Source: Tetmemena sp. SeJ-2015 (lineage: Eukaryota > Ciliophora > Spirotrichea > Sporadotrichida > Oxytrichidae). From it: a DNA stretch of 64,000 nucleotides. How positions within the stretch are numbered: position 1 is the first letter of the stretch; the number at the start of each line of letters is the position of its first letter. Below the pieces are notes generated by a model. It ran no database searches. It worked only from the letters and a program-made list of their open reading frames with translations, and was not told the origin of the DNA. The DNA lies in assembly GCA_027382625.1 (NCBI GenBank), contig JAJKFJ010021601.1, positions 18,444-82,443 of the forward strand. Direction: 5' to 3'. The translations under genes were made by a program, and so were the position numbers. Shown piece after piece: positions 1-12,091 of this stretch.

Positions 1-1
1 T

Positions 2-3000
2 AATCAAAAACCCTAACAGTTGTAGTCATCTTTACTTACGACCTAGCTCTAGCCAATTCCAATGACAGCATAGAACTTTTAACAAATGGCAGCTCTGGGC
101 TCAAGTAATCTCTAATAAACCCAATCTTCGTTTTTGCAGTAGTTGGATAACTCAGTCATCTCAAAAGGCTTGGATATATCTTAGTTGCAAGCTCCAGCTG
201 CTAATCAAATACAGTAATTGCCTTCTTCTTAAGTCTTCAACTATGTTCCTTCTCAACAGAATCAGGTTCTTGCTAATTAAATACCAGCTCTTAATAGTTC
301 CCAACTGCTCCAGCAATCAAGTATTTCTACTTCGAATTGCCAAGACCACCTTGCTTAGTCCACTACTAGTAAAGCAGCTTCTCAAGCCCTTAAAGCTCTG
401 TCTGATAGAGTGAAGCAGCTAGAGTCTGAGAACTAGCTTCTCTAAGACAAGCTCCATATCACTGAAACTTAATAGCGAGAGTAAGTTTAGCGTCAGCAGC
501 TAAAGCTGAGGGAGGAGACTGAGCGTGCTGAGAGATAAGAAACCTCTTTAAGAGAGGAGGTACAGACACTAAGGAAGTAGCTTGACTCTGCAGAAGCAGA
601 CAAGGTGAGGCACATGGAGGAGAACGCAAGAGAGCGACAAGAGAGCCGAGATAAATGTCGTGCACTTGAGGAGGAGAACAGATGTCTCAGGGCTTAGCTG
701 GAGGATACAGCAGAGTAATATTAGGGTATTGAGACTACTATCTAGGATATAAGGAGGAGAGAATAGCAGCTGAGGGAGAGATGCGAGAGAGCAGTCGATA
801 CAGAGAAGGAAAGAGGATATCTGGTTGAGTAAGAAGTCTCAGACGCCAGAAGCAGATACGATTAGCTCAAGTAGAAACTCAAGGAAAAGAATTAAATCCT
901 GTTGAAAGAGAATCAAATATTATTCAATGCTTATATTTTATAATGATCTAGAATCTTGAGCTAAGGGAGGAGCTTGAGTAGACAAGGAGTGAGAAAGAGA
1001 GACAAGCAATTTTGTTGTCGAGAGATGCTGAGAGATGGAAGAGAGAATGCTTGATGTTGAAAGAAGAGATGAGTATTCTGGGAAGCACTGGATAATCTAC
1101 AGTCGATATGGACAGCAAAAGAAACAGCCAAAATACCAAAGAGAAGCCTAAAAAAGATAAGAAGATTAAGAACTCTTAAGCTAGTTAAATAAATTTATCT
1201 GAACACTTTTATCTTTTATTTAAGCTGGTGAAGATAACCTAAAAGCTAGCTCAGTGGCGCCAAAAATAACCAGTTAGCTGAAGAAAGAAAAGCAAAAGAG
1301 AAGGTCTCCATCTAGACATGAAATGACTGGGAAGTTTGGTGGTTCATCGGCCTCCAGCTTAACAACTCTTGGAGGAGGAGTGGATCAAAGCTAAACAGAA
1401 AGAGATTTCCAAATGCAGCAACAAGATTATTATAACTAGAGCTAACCAATAAAACTCGGGCCTAAATTTCCTACTCATCAGGATAATAATCCCTACTAAC
1501 TCCAGCATCTTGATTTGAATTTACTATTTTAATTGCTAAAATTTTTCTATCAAGATAGTGTGCATAAAGAGATGCTGTGTAAGAAAAGAAGCCAAAGATG
1601 AAAAAGAAGAAAACCAATGACGAGAAGGAGAGAGTGAAGAAGCAATAAAAAAGAGAGGCAAGCAGAAGTTTAAATGCAGGTGGTGTGCATTTGCAAGACC
1701 TCACTCTAGATTAGACTCAAGACGCAAATGCAGTAGATATGCTTGCAAGTTAGCTCTAGCTTGAAGAATCTGTTTAAAGGTCTAAAGTTGGCACTAAGGC
1801 TGCTAAGAAAAGAAATACTTCCAACATTAGTGGAGTGGATTCTGCTATGAGGAGGGATGTTAAGCACTCGTTCACTCAATTATAGACTAAGTTGTCTCAA
1901 ACTTATATCTTTAAATCTTATTTACATATAAATTTGAATTAACGAGGGGAGGAGATAACAAGGAGAACAGTTAGTAGATTAACCATGCGCAAGCACCTGA
2001 TTCACATAGACTGAGGGATTCTGGAATGAAAAAGCCCAAGGAGAGTAGGGGTTCGGATTTGAAAAAGAATTTGTCCAACTCTCGCCAAAGAGTTCCAACT
2101 AGCGAAAGAAAGCAAAACCAGTCTAGAACCAGATCTTAGTCTTAACCTCGAAGAACTTCACACTCTGCTTGCAAACAAAGAAATCAAAGCAAAGGTGCAG
2201 CTATATAAATTACTCGCCCAAAGAGAGGTGAGAGGTCAAAATCTCCGATGCATTCAAACTAGAAGCTTAAAGAGAGAACAGCAAATGGAGTGCAGAGTCA
2301 TCAAAATCTTATTTCCATCAACACTAAATCAGGAAAAGCAGAGAGCATTAATGTAGACTTAATATTTCATTTAAAGTATATGCTTGATGACTTAACAAAT
2401 TATGAGGATCTTCAGAGCTTAGAAAATAGACTCAACTAAGAGAGCAAGGACTTTATCTTTATTGAAAACAACCCAACCTACAGATCTAATTCAAGTCAAA
2501 GAGATCAGGAAGCCTCTCTCTAGGACTTGAACTTCAAGAATCATAACCAGTACAAAAGACCTTCCACAGATCATCTCTAGGCTCATCCTTTATAGAATTA
2601 GCATCAAAATTTGTTTAATCAAAGAGCTGGCCACTCGATAAACTCAGACTACTAAGGCTATCTATACTCGCATCAGTCGAGCATTGATCACCAGTCTTCT
2701 ATCGGACCTTGCACTAACCCCAGCAACAATAATAACATCTACTCTTAGAGTATGCTGATGAACCCTTACCTCCTGGACCCAACTAACTCCCAACTCAATC
2801 AATACAGTAGCAAGGGTACAAACTAGGCTCCTCTTGAGTTGAATGATTTCCTATCTAGTGTAAGCCATAACTCAAGCAACTAATAGGCCGTCTTCACCTA
2901 GCAACTTCCACCCAACTCTTAGCCTCTGTCAGCTAGCTCTTCAAATTACCAACTCTCAATGAATTTCAAATAAGCAAGCCAGTCGCATCAACAGTCCTAG

Positions 3001-3475
3001 TAAATTCAACTGAGAGAGAGACAGCAAAAGATCGACAATGAAATCTTCTACTTAGAGAGAGAAATATTCGACTTTAACTAGTAGTACAAAACACTTCTCG
3101 CTTAATAGAGCAATGCTATTATGAATAGCACATAGTCTCCCTCTAGCATTAGCAGTAGTAGTCCAACTGCGAACACTGCTAATTTTCTAATTCTTATAAT
3201 TTTAAAATTAAAGTTTCAATTTAAACATACAGTTGAGGCAGGTTGCATAGCTCCTAGAGGAAAAGAGCGAGAGATTATTTGAACTAAAGAAGGAGCAGTA
3301 GAAGCTTCTTCTTTCTAAGGATTATATGGTAACTTCATCAAAGTCACCACCCTTGCCATAAGGCATTAGTAGTTCAAGTAGCACCCAAGCTCTTATGATG
3401 ATGCATGGCCTAGGAGGAGAAGCTTTCAACCAAAGCTAGAAGCTCGCCACTAACTAAAACCCCTTTGCTTAATGA
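2..3475 (+). CDS. Coiled-coil, Q/S/N-rich structural protein (5' end possibly outside window)
   Basis: One continuous frame, with TAA/TAG read as Gln, runs from the window edge to TGA at 3473-3475 once five IESs (at 909, 1176, 1524, 1878 and 3181) are removed. The first plausible Met codons are at 62 and 86, but the frame is open to the left edge, so the start may lie outside. The N-terminal ~130 residues are Gln/Ser/Ala-rich. About 410-1170 encodes a Glu/Arg/Lys/Gln-rich heptad coiled coil. A Lys/Ser-rich basic region follows, then a long Asn/Ser/Gln low-complexity stretch, and a second short coiled coil near 3230-3310 (motifs QLRQVAQLLEEK, ERLFELKKEQQK). No enzymatic motif is visible, and no family is recognised. 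A cytoskeletal or basal-body scaffold is a guess from composition only. The frame and IES structure are well supported; the function is not. Confidence 0.8.
909..949. other. IES, pointer AGAATC
   Basis: A 41 bp AT-rich insert lies between copies of AGAATC at 909-914 and 950-955. It contains an in-frame TGA. Removing it joins LLKEN to LELREELEQ in the same coiled coil. Confidence 0.9.
1176..1219. other. IES, pointer TTAAGCT
   Basis: A 44 bp insert lies between TTAAGCT copies at 1176 and 1220. Removal restores the downstream frame of the coiled-coil gene. Confidence 0.85.
1524..1546. other. IES, pointer CTAT
   Basis: A 23 bp insert lies between CTAT at 1524 and 1547. The two copies sit in the same codon phase, and removal avoids a TGA about 50 bp downstream. 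Confidence 0.75.
1878..1936. other. IES, probable pointer AATTA
   Basis: A 59 bp insert lies between AATTA at 1878 and 1937. The pointer is short and is chosen because both copies are in phase with the flanking reading frames. Confidence 0.65.
3181..3217. other. IES, pointer AATTT
   Basis: A 37 bp insert lies between AATTT at 3181 and 3218. Removal restores the C-terminal heptad region through to the TGA at 3473. Confidence 0.85.
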
Positions 3476-3650
3476 AACTGCAACATCTCAATTTTAAATT
3501 CGCTGTATTCGTTCTTAAGAAGGGGATTGAGTTTATGTTATTAACTTAAAGTGATTATTATTATGCTTGTTTTATTAAAAAAAGGAGATTGTTTAATTGT
3601 GAGTTGGTAGATTATATTAAATAATTATATAATCGAATCATTATCGAAAT

Positions 3651-4201
3651 ATGGCACACTCTCATTCACAGAGCTTCGGCATGCCCCTCTTTGACGGCAG
3701 AACAAGCGACTTTGCCCAAATCAATGACTTTAAGATCCAAAGAACAAAGATCTCTCTCTGAGCTTGATGAACTCTTCAGATTAAATACGCTATTTTCTAT
3801 ATGCCAATTTAAAAAGATACCAGGAGACTTTGAGACAAAAGATCGGTAATGAGAGAGCTGAAGAAATTGAAAAGCAACCAGACCTCTTCTATAACCATGA
3901 GAAGTTCAGAATTTGGCAGACCAAAGCCAGATTTAGAGCTTCTTAAAATTATATTCTCAATTACTTTTGAGCTATCGTCTCTACTCTGGTTCTCTACCCT
4001 GCTGTCTCAATTGTAGTGAACAGTCAGGCTAACAATCTCTTGAAGAAGAACATTCTTTTGAGGGGAGGACTCGGTGCTGGCATCTTCGTGAGCACCTTCT
4101 TCGTGTGGCACAGAATAGTTGGCTTCAACAGCAGAGCCGCCAACGAGCAAAGTTTCGCAAAGAACGTAAAGATGCTCAGAAACGTTCTCGTCACTCACTG
4201 A
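3651..4201 (+). CDS. Small membrane-anchored protein, about 140 aa
   Basis: ATG at 3651 follows an AT-rich leader, and TGA is at 4199-4201. Two IESs (3746 and 3936) interrupt the gene; removing both gives one uninterrupted frame. The product starts MAHSHSQSFGMPLFDGRTSD and has a charged middle (ERAEEIEKQPDLF, FRIWQTKARF). It then has two hydrophobic stretches, around AIVSTLVLYPAVSIVV and GLGAGIFVSTFFVWHRIV, and a short basic tail ending NVLVTH. The size and two-helix layout resemble small organellar inner-membrane subunits of ciliates, but that is inference and no family is recognised. The codon pattern is more GC-rich than in neighbouring genes, which may reflect high expression. It is convergent with the next, minus-strand gene, with only about 45 bp between their stops. 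Confidence 0.85.
3746..3837. other. IES, pointer AAAGATC
   Basis: A 92 bp insert lies between AAAGATC at 3746 and 3838. It contains TGA codons in the gene frame. Removal joins IQRTK to IGNERAEE. Confidence 0.9.
3936..3968. other. IES, pointer GAGCT
   Basis: A 33 bp insert lies between GAGCT at 3936 and 3969. It contains an in-frame TGA. Removal joins KARFRA to IVSTLVLYP. Confidence 0.9.
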
Positions 4202-4245
4202 TGATGCTCACTCTTTAACTAATCAAAGTGAAACCACCATCCTCT

Positions 4246-4705
4246 TTCAATAGTCTTTGGTTAAGACTTAAAGAGGGATGGGATAATCTTTGAGATAGGA
4301 CTATGATGATCTACTCAGCCATTCATGTTATTTAATTCTTAAACATCTGCTTTTTATTTAATTCCAGCATCTTTGATTCGTGAAACTCAGATCACTCATT
4401 TTCATCATTATCATTAATCCTGTCTTGGAACTTAATTCTAGAATCAGCTTCTTATTGCTTTTACTCTCTCTATGCTTGAATAACTTCATTTAACTTGTCA
4501 GCTATATCTCTTGTGAAGTTAATCAGATTTTGATTTTGAAACAAGTCTCTGTAATTAGACAACTGTAGGGCTTGCATATCCTCAATTTCACCCATCTATA
4601 ATTCATATCAAGTTGTTTTAAAATCAAGGGAAATAATTAATAAGCCTTTCTCTACATTGATATCGCATACAGATATTTGCTTACATAAATATTTTTGCCT
4701 TCCAT
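4246..4705 (-). CDS. Small hypothetical protein, about 120 aa
   Basis: Read on the minus strand from ATG (4703-4705) to TGA (4246-4248), with three IESs removed (4575, 4368 and 4328). The product begins MEGKNIYVSKYLYAISMQRK. It continues through an amphipathic, Gln/Asn/Asp-rich helix-like region (FTRDIADKLNEVIQAQREQ) and ends SYLKDYPIPLQVLTKDY. No family is recognised. A region of GTAAG...TAG inside the first exon could be read as an intron, but the frame stays open without splicing it. It converges with the plus-strand gene ending at 4201. The three independent frame-restoring pointers make a real gene likely despite its size. Confidence 0.7.
4328..4353. other. IES, pointer TTATTTAATTC
   Basis: A 26 bp insert lies between 11 bp perfect repeats at 4328-4338 and 4354-4364. 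Its removal gives the terminal coding exon of the minus-strand gene. Confidence 0.85.
4368..4402. other. IES, pointer CATC
   Basis: A 35 bp insert lies between in-phase CATC copies at 4368 and 4403. It carries a TGA in the minus-strand gene frame. Confidence 0.65.
4575..4603. other. IES, pointer CATATC
   Basis: A 29 bp insert lies between CATATC at 4575 and 4604. Removal joins LILKQLDM to QALQLSNYRD on the minus strand. Confidence 0.85.
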
Positions 4706-4833
4706 TGATTTCAGGTTTATTCTTAATTTAAGAAAGTAAAAAGCTTTCTTACAACTCTATGCACTCTACTTTTTCAAAGAATTTATGATTGATAAGAAGA
4801 AGAATTTATAAATTGGTAGAACTATAGATTTAA

Positions 4834-7800
4834 ATGTCAACTTCTATATTCGAGTGCTCTATTTGCTTCTCTCTGTATGACGAAAGTGAGTTACTCCTCC
4901 TTCCTTATATAGAATTCTATTCCTTCCTTTAGCTCCGAGTTTTAATTAATCTTTAGGCATTCACAGGCCACTTATTATCCAGTGTGGACACGTCTACTGC
5001 GAGTGTTGTCTACTGAGGTGCACTACAAGTCCCCAGGTGCCAACTGATGAAAAAAGTCAACTGAATTCGCAGTCAAACTCCTAAGAAAGTTCAAGTGGGC
5101 TATATGGCTAATCTCTCTCTTAATTGCAAGCTAACACTTCGGATAATGAGAGAGGCCTTATTTAAAGAAATATATCAGAGAGAGTAAGTTAGGATAATAC
5201 GCAAGGGACAGAAGACAGCAAGGAGGGGAATGATTCCACTACCTAAAGACAAATAAGTTCTTAACGTTAGAATAGCTAAGAAGAACAAAAGGAAATTGCT
5301 CAGGAGGTCATCCCACAAAGATCCCAAGCTCAGAAAGGATATATCTCATTTAATTTCAAGATTTATTCTACTATTTTCTTTGAAAGGAGAGTACCCGCCA
5401 GAAATAGCGAATGAGATAAAGTATTACAATTCTGAGCTTCAGTATTTCATTAAGTGCCCATCCTGCAACAAGACTCATTAGACTCATCCCTCACTTCTGC
5501 CATGCGTTTACCAATTAATTTTGTTATATTAGTCGTTTAATCTATCTTGCAATTAATAGCGAGCACCTTTTCCTTACCATCATCTTAGTCTTAGCCCAAT
5601 TTTGGAATTAACTGTGCTCAGAGACTCTAGAAATAGACGAGTAACGAACCACCACATTAGAAAAGTGGGGGCTTGATGCTTGAAAGTTAAGACCAATAAA
5701 GTGAAAATCTGTCTAGTCAAATGAGTTAAGTCTAAATAAATAAGAGGCAGGGAAGTGAAAGTGACTTCTAAGAATAGCGCACCTCAGAAAAAGCAGTTCA
5801 TACGCACACTAGCAAGAGGTAACCAAGTTCAAAGAACTTCAGAGACCACAAATAAATCATCATAAATTGCTGTTACTTCATTTGGATTTTAATATAAATA
5901 AAGACAGCCTTCAGCTGCGAATTGCTTAAGGCATCCTGATAAGAAGATTAAGTACATTTGCGAGAGTGATATGGCTTTCCTCTGTTCAAAATGTGTGATC
6001 TAACATACAGGCGTTGGCCATGTGATACAAGAATATTCTGTGGACCTAAATAAGATCAAATCTGATTTCAACGATGTCAATTTGAGATACTATAGCTCAA
6101 ATTATTTCCTTATTAAGCACCCTTATTCCTTTCTTGCTATTTAAATTAATAGCATGTGCTAGTAGAGGCTGTGAAAGGTAAATAGAGTTATGAACAGTTG
6201 GAGTAAAAGCTAAACGAGATGTGTGGTCGCTAGATCAGCAAGATGGAAATTACTTTCAAATCTCTCTTCCGTACTTTAGACTAAAAGAAGAAAGAGTTCG
6301 CTAAAATTTTGAGAGACTTCTACGGTGATCAGAAGTAGAAGCTGGAATATGATAAAGCGAAGTCCTCAAAGTTTCTTCAAAAGGTATCCAAAATGCAGGA
6401 TGAGTTTCAAACCTTAGAGAAAGAACTCGAGTCGACAGCGTACGAGGAGTTCTTTAAAACTCTTCATGAGAAGACGAGTGAACTTAATATGATGTAAGAG
6501 CAAGGTTGGAGTTTGATGAGAGGAGCCCAAGCCAATGAAAAGACTCTCACTTATGCAATATTCGTTGATCAAGTGAAGATTTCAGACTTTGGAAATGTGC
6601 AGTATGTCAAGGCTAGTGAGTATAAAAGAGGGAAGAGGTCATAGAATACTAAAGCATAGGATGAACAGATTCCTGAGATTGGGGCAATTGTTCAAACTAA
6701 ACAGTCAACGAGCAAAGAAAGAAACAGGGAGAGGACTCACTCCCATGGCAAAAGAAAGCAGCAAGTATCGCACACTCACTCAACCAATCATAGATATATT
6801 GTTATGAAACTTTCATTTTAGTAAGTGTTTAGAAAATGATCCATAAGCCTTATTAGACAAATACCAAGAAGATTTGGTTCAAAAGAAAACAGAGAGGGCG
6901 AAGATTTGGCAACTTGATGCTAAAGTGGAAAAGAAGCTGCACAATATAATTAACAAGATCCATGAACCTAGCAGTCATCAGCTAGATCCTTAGATTAGTT
7001 CAGTCAGTCAGCCTCTCTATCAAGGTCCAGTAACGACCAAACATCATGTAGGAAGCATAAAGGATTTAGGACTGAGTTAAATGAATGAATTCAAAACGAA
7101 TTAGGAAGCATACAATTAAATAGATGAATGAATGATACATAGTCTATTTAATTTTTGTTCAATGAGAAGATTAGTGATACAAGAGATAATTAGAAAGCAG
7201 TAAATTCAAAGCACAAAGAAAAGAGATAGTGCAGAGGAGGAGTTGAAACTACTCAAGCATCCAAGAAAAGCATTGGGAAGATCAAGGAATATGTAAGAGC
7301 CAATCTGGAAAGAAGCCTTGAGCCTATTCCTACAAATGCGTCCTAGAAGGCTAGCTTTGGATTTTAGTTTAATTAAATCATAATTCCAAGAGCCATATGA
7401 GCAGGCTTCTCATCATATAGCATCCTCGATATCTGGGAATAAGCTAGATGGCCATCAAGAAGAAATAAAAGCGGAGAGAAATGTATTTAGAGGTAGTAGC
7501 AATCATACACCACACCAGCCTGCGATGCTTATTCATTAGCACAGATCTGGCCATGAGGTTTTTCTCACTGAGACCTAAAGTTTCTCAAGGCCCAGAGTTG
7601 GGGCTATGATAAATGAGTACGAAAAGAATGTCATGACTAACTAGTAAGCCACGAGACGGCAAACTTTTGTTCCTTCAATCCGTACTGATCTAATAAATCC
7701 AAACAAGACAACCAACTTGACCACTCACAACAAGGAGTTGATTCATTCAAATCATTAGTAACCGTAAACAAATAAGAGTCATGTTTAAGGACCTTCACAA

Positions 7801-9635
7801 GAAGGGAAATCTATTATCCATACTGTATATTTCTGAAAATCTATCTTTTTAATCTTAGTAAAACACTAACTCCTATTTTAACTAGAATCCTCAAGTTAAC
7901 AAGACATAAAATTAGAGCTTGTTCAACACAGGTTAAGTTCTAATGGGTTCTATGACTCATAGAGCGGATGGCAGATACGAAAGGTACAACTAGCATATTC
8001 AAGACAGCGACAATGAGTATTCTTCAATTCAGGGTGGTGCAGTAGGAGGAACCACTGAGAAAGATTACACTAAGAGACAAGATAGAGTAGGAACTGCAAC
8101 CACAGCAATTAACTAATTGAACTTCAAATTCTAACACAACGCCAAATACGATTAAAATGAGGAACTTCAAAAGTAAGGCAGTAGTAGCGCACTTCAAAAG
8201 GAAAAGAGTAGAGATGAGGATCAAATGAATATAAAGGAAATCAGTGAGGAGGGTCATTCAGGTCAAAATAATCACATTCATCATATGAACTCGAGGGAGG
8301 AGATTTAATCTTACTCGAAGTACTTAAATCCGATCAAGTAGTAAGCTCAAAATCCAAATAACTAGAATGATAACTTTGCGAAGGACTCTCAACTTGTAGA
8401 GGCATTCAATCAGATTAAATCTATGACAAATATTCTTTGAAATGAGTGATTAAAATGTTAGTATGCACAATAAGTTTTTAACTTTAGCAATAAGCTATAA
8501 ATGGCCAACATAAACCAAAACTTAGTCCTACTTTAGTAATCTTTAGATCGTTAGAATAATGAAAGCACAGCGACCAACCCTTTTGAAAATGGTTTAATGC
8601 GAAGTGGCCACTTGGCAAGTTAATTTAATGCGACTCTCGGTTAACTCGAAAATGAGTCGTCTATTAATGGATACGAGTGCTCCTTGATCTAGGACTTAGA
8701 GAGTTTGAAAAATATAAATCCCTTAAACAACATTCAAGCCCTTGCAATGAGTACTCTCAAAAGTAGTTGCAATCAAGGAGGACTCAACAACTTAGAATTC
8801 AATGGTGGTGGAGGTAACTTATCCTCTGATGATGAGATGGTGTTGACCAATGTAATCCAAGAGATATAAAGTAAGAGCTAAGAGAGAAAGCACCATCACA
8901 AGCAAATCATACCACACTATCAGAATCACGCTATTAAGCAGGGTGCTTAGTAGTATGTGAGTAGCACTTCGAGTAATGTCAAGAGTACTCATCAGTCTAA
9001 AGCTCATCCTGATAGTCATTAGAATTCTCATAATGTCGGAGGTGCACATTAAGGAGTAGAATAATCGAGGAGACTGTAGCAAGTATATCAGACTAACGAG
9101 AATCAAAGTGAGACTCACAAGCTAAGCAAGTATACAAGCAATTAAACTGCCAGCAATATAAATGAGATGGGTGCACAAGGAAATACAAATGCCTTGCTTT
9201 AGAATTAGAGAAAACAAAGTGCGAATGGACCTTTAAGTTCTAATCCTCCTAGGAAGATAAAGAAAGAACACTCGAATAAGCCTCATCCTAGGGATCATAA
9301 ACAAAGGAAGTTGAATGCTATTCCTAATGACAGATATGATAACTTCTCTCAACATCCCACTCATGTAAGTTTCCATTTTTTATTTACAAATCTTTTAGAA
9401 ACGAACTGGGTCGAACTAATTTAATCAAGAAAATGCTTCAGATTTGGAGGGCAATTTGGTAAATGCTCTTAAGTCCTAGAATACAAGAAAAGCAACTCAA
9501 GATCAATCTCACTATTCTTAAAGTTAGCAGTAAAAAGATAACTTTGGAATTTAAGGATCTTCCTCCCAGGACTAGTTTGCGAAGAGCGCTATTCAGCATA
9601 CCTAAAATGGAAAAAATGCTAATAAATATCTTTGA
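4834..9635 (+). CDS. TRIM-like RING/B-box protein with long low-complexity tail
   Basis: ATG at 4834 opens MSTSIFECSICFSLYDE. A GT...AG intron (4886-4956, or the shorter in-frame alternative 4886-4932) is followed by IIQCGHVYCECC, giving a RING-like C-x2-C...C-x-H-x3-C-x2-C pattern. A second CPSC pair lies near 5456. About 5925-6035 encodes a B-box-type cluster: CLRHPDKKIKYICESD, then LCSKC and HTGVGH. A coiled coil of ~200 residues follows (6170-6500), then ~800 residues of Ser/Asn/Gln/His-rich sequence. RING plus B-box plus coiled coil is the TRIM layout, so an E3 ubiquitin ligase role is likely by family, though no substrate is suggested. IESs are removed at 5333, 5512, 5865, 6099, 6788, 7124, 7348 and 8429. 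Introns are at 7825-7858 and 9365-9398. TGA is at 9633-9635. Confidence 0.85.
5333..5381. other. IES, pointer GAAAGGA
   Basis: A 49 bp insert lies between GAAAGGA at 5333 and 5382. Removal joins SQAQKG to EYPPEIANE in the RING/B-box gene. Confidence 0.85.
5512..5549. other. IES, pointer CAATTAAT
   Basis: A 38 bp insert lies between CAATTAAT at 5512 and 5550, in the same codon phase on both sides. Confidence 0.85.
5865..5919. other. IES, pointer AATTGCT
   Basis: A 55 bp insert lies between AATTGCT at 5865 and 5920, just upstream of the B-box Cys codon. Removal creates the B-box motif INCLRHP. Confidence 0.9.
6099..6142. other. IES, pointer AAATTA
   Basis: A 44 bp insert lies between AAATTA at 6099 and 6143. 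Removal joins the B-box region to the coiled coil. Confidence 0.85.
6788..6812. other. IES, pointer TCAT
   Basis: A 25 bp insert lies between in-phase TCAT copies at 6788 and 6813. This was the only short repeat found that restores the frame here. Confidence 0.6.
7124..7161. other. IES, pointer ATGA
   Basis: A 38 bp insert lies between in-phase ATGA copies at 7124 and 7162. It carries an in-frame TGA. Confidence 0.65.
7348..7402. other. IES, pointer AGGCT
   Basis: A 55 bp insert lies between in-phase AGGCT copies at 7348 and 7403. Removal joins TNASQKA to SHHIASSIS. Confidence 0.75.
8429..8488. other. IES, probable pointer AATA
   Basis: A 60 bp insert carries two in-frame TGAs and lies between in-phase AATA copies at 8429 and 8489. 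Its length is a multiple of three, so only the stops betray it. Confidence 0.6.
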
Positions 9636-9715
9636 TAGTGTGTATATATTCTTTTGGTTTAAAATCTAATTCGATTATTGGGTAAATGAATGTAATTCTC
9701 AGGATTAATTACTAA

Positions 9716-12091
9716 ATGAGTGAGTTTATGCGGATTCAATCATCTAGGATGGAGAACTACGAGTCTAAACTGCATTATTTTTCAAGCTTAAAAGATGCCA
9801 CAGTTAAGCAAAGGAACCTAAAGCAGGCCTTTTCCAAGCTGTCTTAGCTGCTTCTCAAGTAAGAAAAGCATTTTTTTAATGATTGTTCGTTATAGAAACG
9901 CTTTCAATAAGTTGAAAACTAACACCCTCAACCAGGAAGTTAGCATAAGTCCTCGAACTAAAGTAAAGAGAGTAGTGCCTCTGGAGAGTAATTCCTTGCA
10001 CCGAGAGAACTTTGTCTATAAATACACCACCTTGAAGACAGAAGAAAAGCTGGCAAATAAAAATTAGAGAGATCAAAGAGATAATGATTTGACTATAACT
10101 GAGCATGTCTCCTAATTAAAAATGCAGTAAGATAAGGTTCAATTAAAACTTCACTTTTAGAGTGAAGTTTCTGATGAGAGCATTTGGGAAAATCATTTAG
10201 AGCAATTAATCAGAGATACCTTCCACTAAGGAAAATGACCAAAGGTCTTAAAACTTTAAAATTTTAACGGGAGGCAAATAAAACGACAATCTTCAAACTC
10301 TTCTAAATGATTTGAGGGACATGGAAGGCTCGAGCTAAGAGAGACTTGGCTTTTAATTTGAGGAAAGAAGATAGAAAGATTAAAATAATCGATTGATGAA
10401 ATTAAAACCGAAATGGAATTGAGCATTAGTGAAAAATTCAACAAGTTGTCTAAAGTAAGATTATGATGGATTAAAAATTAAATCAGGTCATTCTTGTCGT
10501 CAAAGAGAAAGATATCCATTAAATAAGAGAGGACATGAGAATCCTATTTATAAAGATTAACCACACCAGTGAGTCATTTCTTCAAATGAGGAAAGAGTTT
10601 TCTCTCATCAAAGAGGAAATTAAAAAGCACAATCTGATCCCTCTATTCCCAACAGACTCGCAACTTTAAGAGAGACCATCAAATTATATATTTCTAATTA
10701 ATTTTAAAGAGAGTACTAGTAGATAACAGCTGCAAGAAAAATATGAAACTTTTGTAACACAGCACATCCTAAACAGTAGCTTAGATGATACCTAATATTT
10801 GGAGGACAAATAACCCAGCTTTTTATCTCATGAAAAGCTTTTAAGCTACTATAATAATTAGAACCTTAAAGATTTGTCCTCTAACTAAGTCCTTCGACAT
10901 CTTAAACAGGAAAGTCTAGATCTTCAATCCGAAAGAGTGCATCACAACAAGCAATCAGAAGAGGATTAAATGTTTCAGAGCAGGAAAAGTTCAATGCCTA
11001 GGCCTTAGACTGGTAGAAACATTAAAAGGAAATTCAACTTGCTGAATTTCCAAGCGAAGCAAATCTAATCAAACTCAAAAACTTCTAGAGCCAGGAAACA
11101 AGCTTCTTACAACACTAGAGATCTCAGGTCTCTTTTATAGTCTCACCCTATAAAGCTTATGAACAAAGAATCCAGAAATCAGACCCTATCTTCCCTTAAT
11201 AACACAACGACCCTTGAGAATCCTATTTACGATACTTAAAGCTCAAACAATAAGAAGCTAGTACTCGCGATAGAAAGCTGCAAGTTTAATTCAGGGTACT
11301 AAACCCAAACAGCCCCGACTTAAGCCTAGAGTAATCACTTCACTCTATTAGCATTACCTGACTCAAGTAATCATGCCAAAGATGGAGTTAGCAGGGCTCC
11401 TGCTTCAGCCTAACCTAGATACAAGGGTCTTGAAAAGCTTAATAACGCTATCTAGAATAAGATACTGCCTGAGTAAAATCCAAAATCTGAAGTTTTAGAG
11501 TGGAAAGAGCTAGACTTGAATGAATAGTTCAAGAATTCTCTCTCCAAAGATCACTAGTTTAGAAATAAGTCAAGACTTCACATCACCTCATTCCAAAGCT
11601 AGAGAGTGAGACAGCAGACACAGTTATCCAACTCTTTTGCAAGACCTTCTAATCCCTATTTCAAGAGGTCTGATGAAAAGCAGATAGTTTTCAATGAAAA
11701 GATAGGTAAGCATCACTTGGATATGCTTTTGAAACAAGGATAGTAGAATTAAGAGGAATCGGGCCTATCACGCACTTTTAACGGACAAAGAAACAATAAA
11801 ATACTCACTTTAGACTACGAAGATGTAAAGTTTAAGCATGAATAAGCTCAAAAGGGGCCTGTAGGAAGCGGACCACTTGCTACTACAATTAACTAAACGA
11901 ATTCTCCAGCATTGACAATAACATAAAAGTAAATCTAGTCCACAAAGAGACCATCATCAATAATTAGAGGTTCTTCCTCTCTGAATAAAAGCCGGCCAAG
12001 TAGCAGAAGAAATAATCCAGCTGATTTAACCAACTATGGGCGTAATAAAATGCTCTTGAAATTTAATAATGCAGATTTATCTCATATTTGA
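9716..12091 (+). CDS. Coiled-coil and Ser/Asn-rich protein
   Basis: ATG at 9716 (MSEFMRIQSSRMENYESKL) starts about 80 bp after the stop of the RING/B-box gene. Introns are at 9859-9895 (GTAAG...TATAG) and 10455-10486 (GTAAG...ATCAG). An IES is removed at 10668, and two more breaks near 10230 and 10360-10380 are needed but their pointers are not certain. The first ~300 residues are helical and charged, with a clear coiled coil (ERLKQSIDEIKTEMELS). The remainder is Ser/Asn/Lys/Gln-rich with basic patches, ending KMLLKFNNADLSHI before TGA at 12089-12091. No enzymatic motif is visible and no family is recognised. It converges with the minus-strand protease gene, with ~180 bp of AT-rich spacer. 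Coding status is firm; the exact internal joins are partly unresolved. Confidence 0.75.
10668..10706. other. IES, pointer AAGAGAG
   Basis: A 39 bp AT-rich insert lies between AAGAGAG at 10668 and 10707. Its length is a multiple of three, but the composition and perfect 7 bp repeat support excision. Confidence 0.75.

Noticed and set aside
7300..7392. AAGAGCCA repeat as IES pointers in the RING/B-box gene
   Set aside because: Using it would delete a good coding stretch (IKEYVRANLERSLEP). The AGGCT pair at 7348/7403 restores the frame and keeps it.
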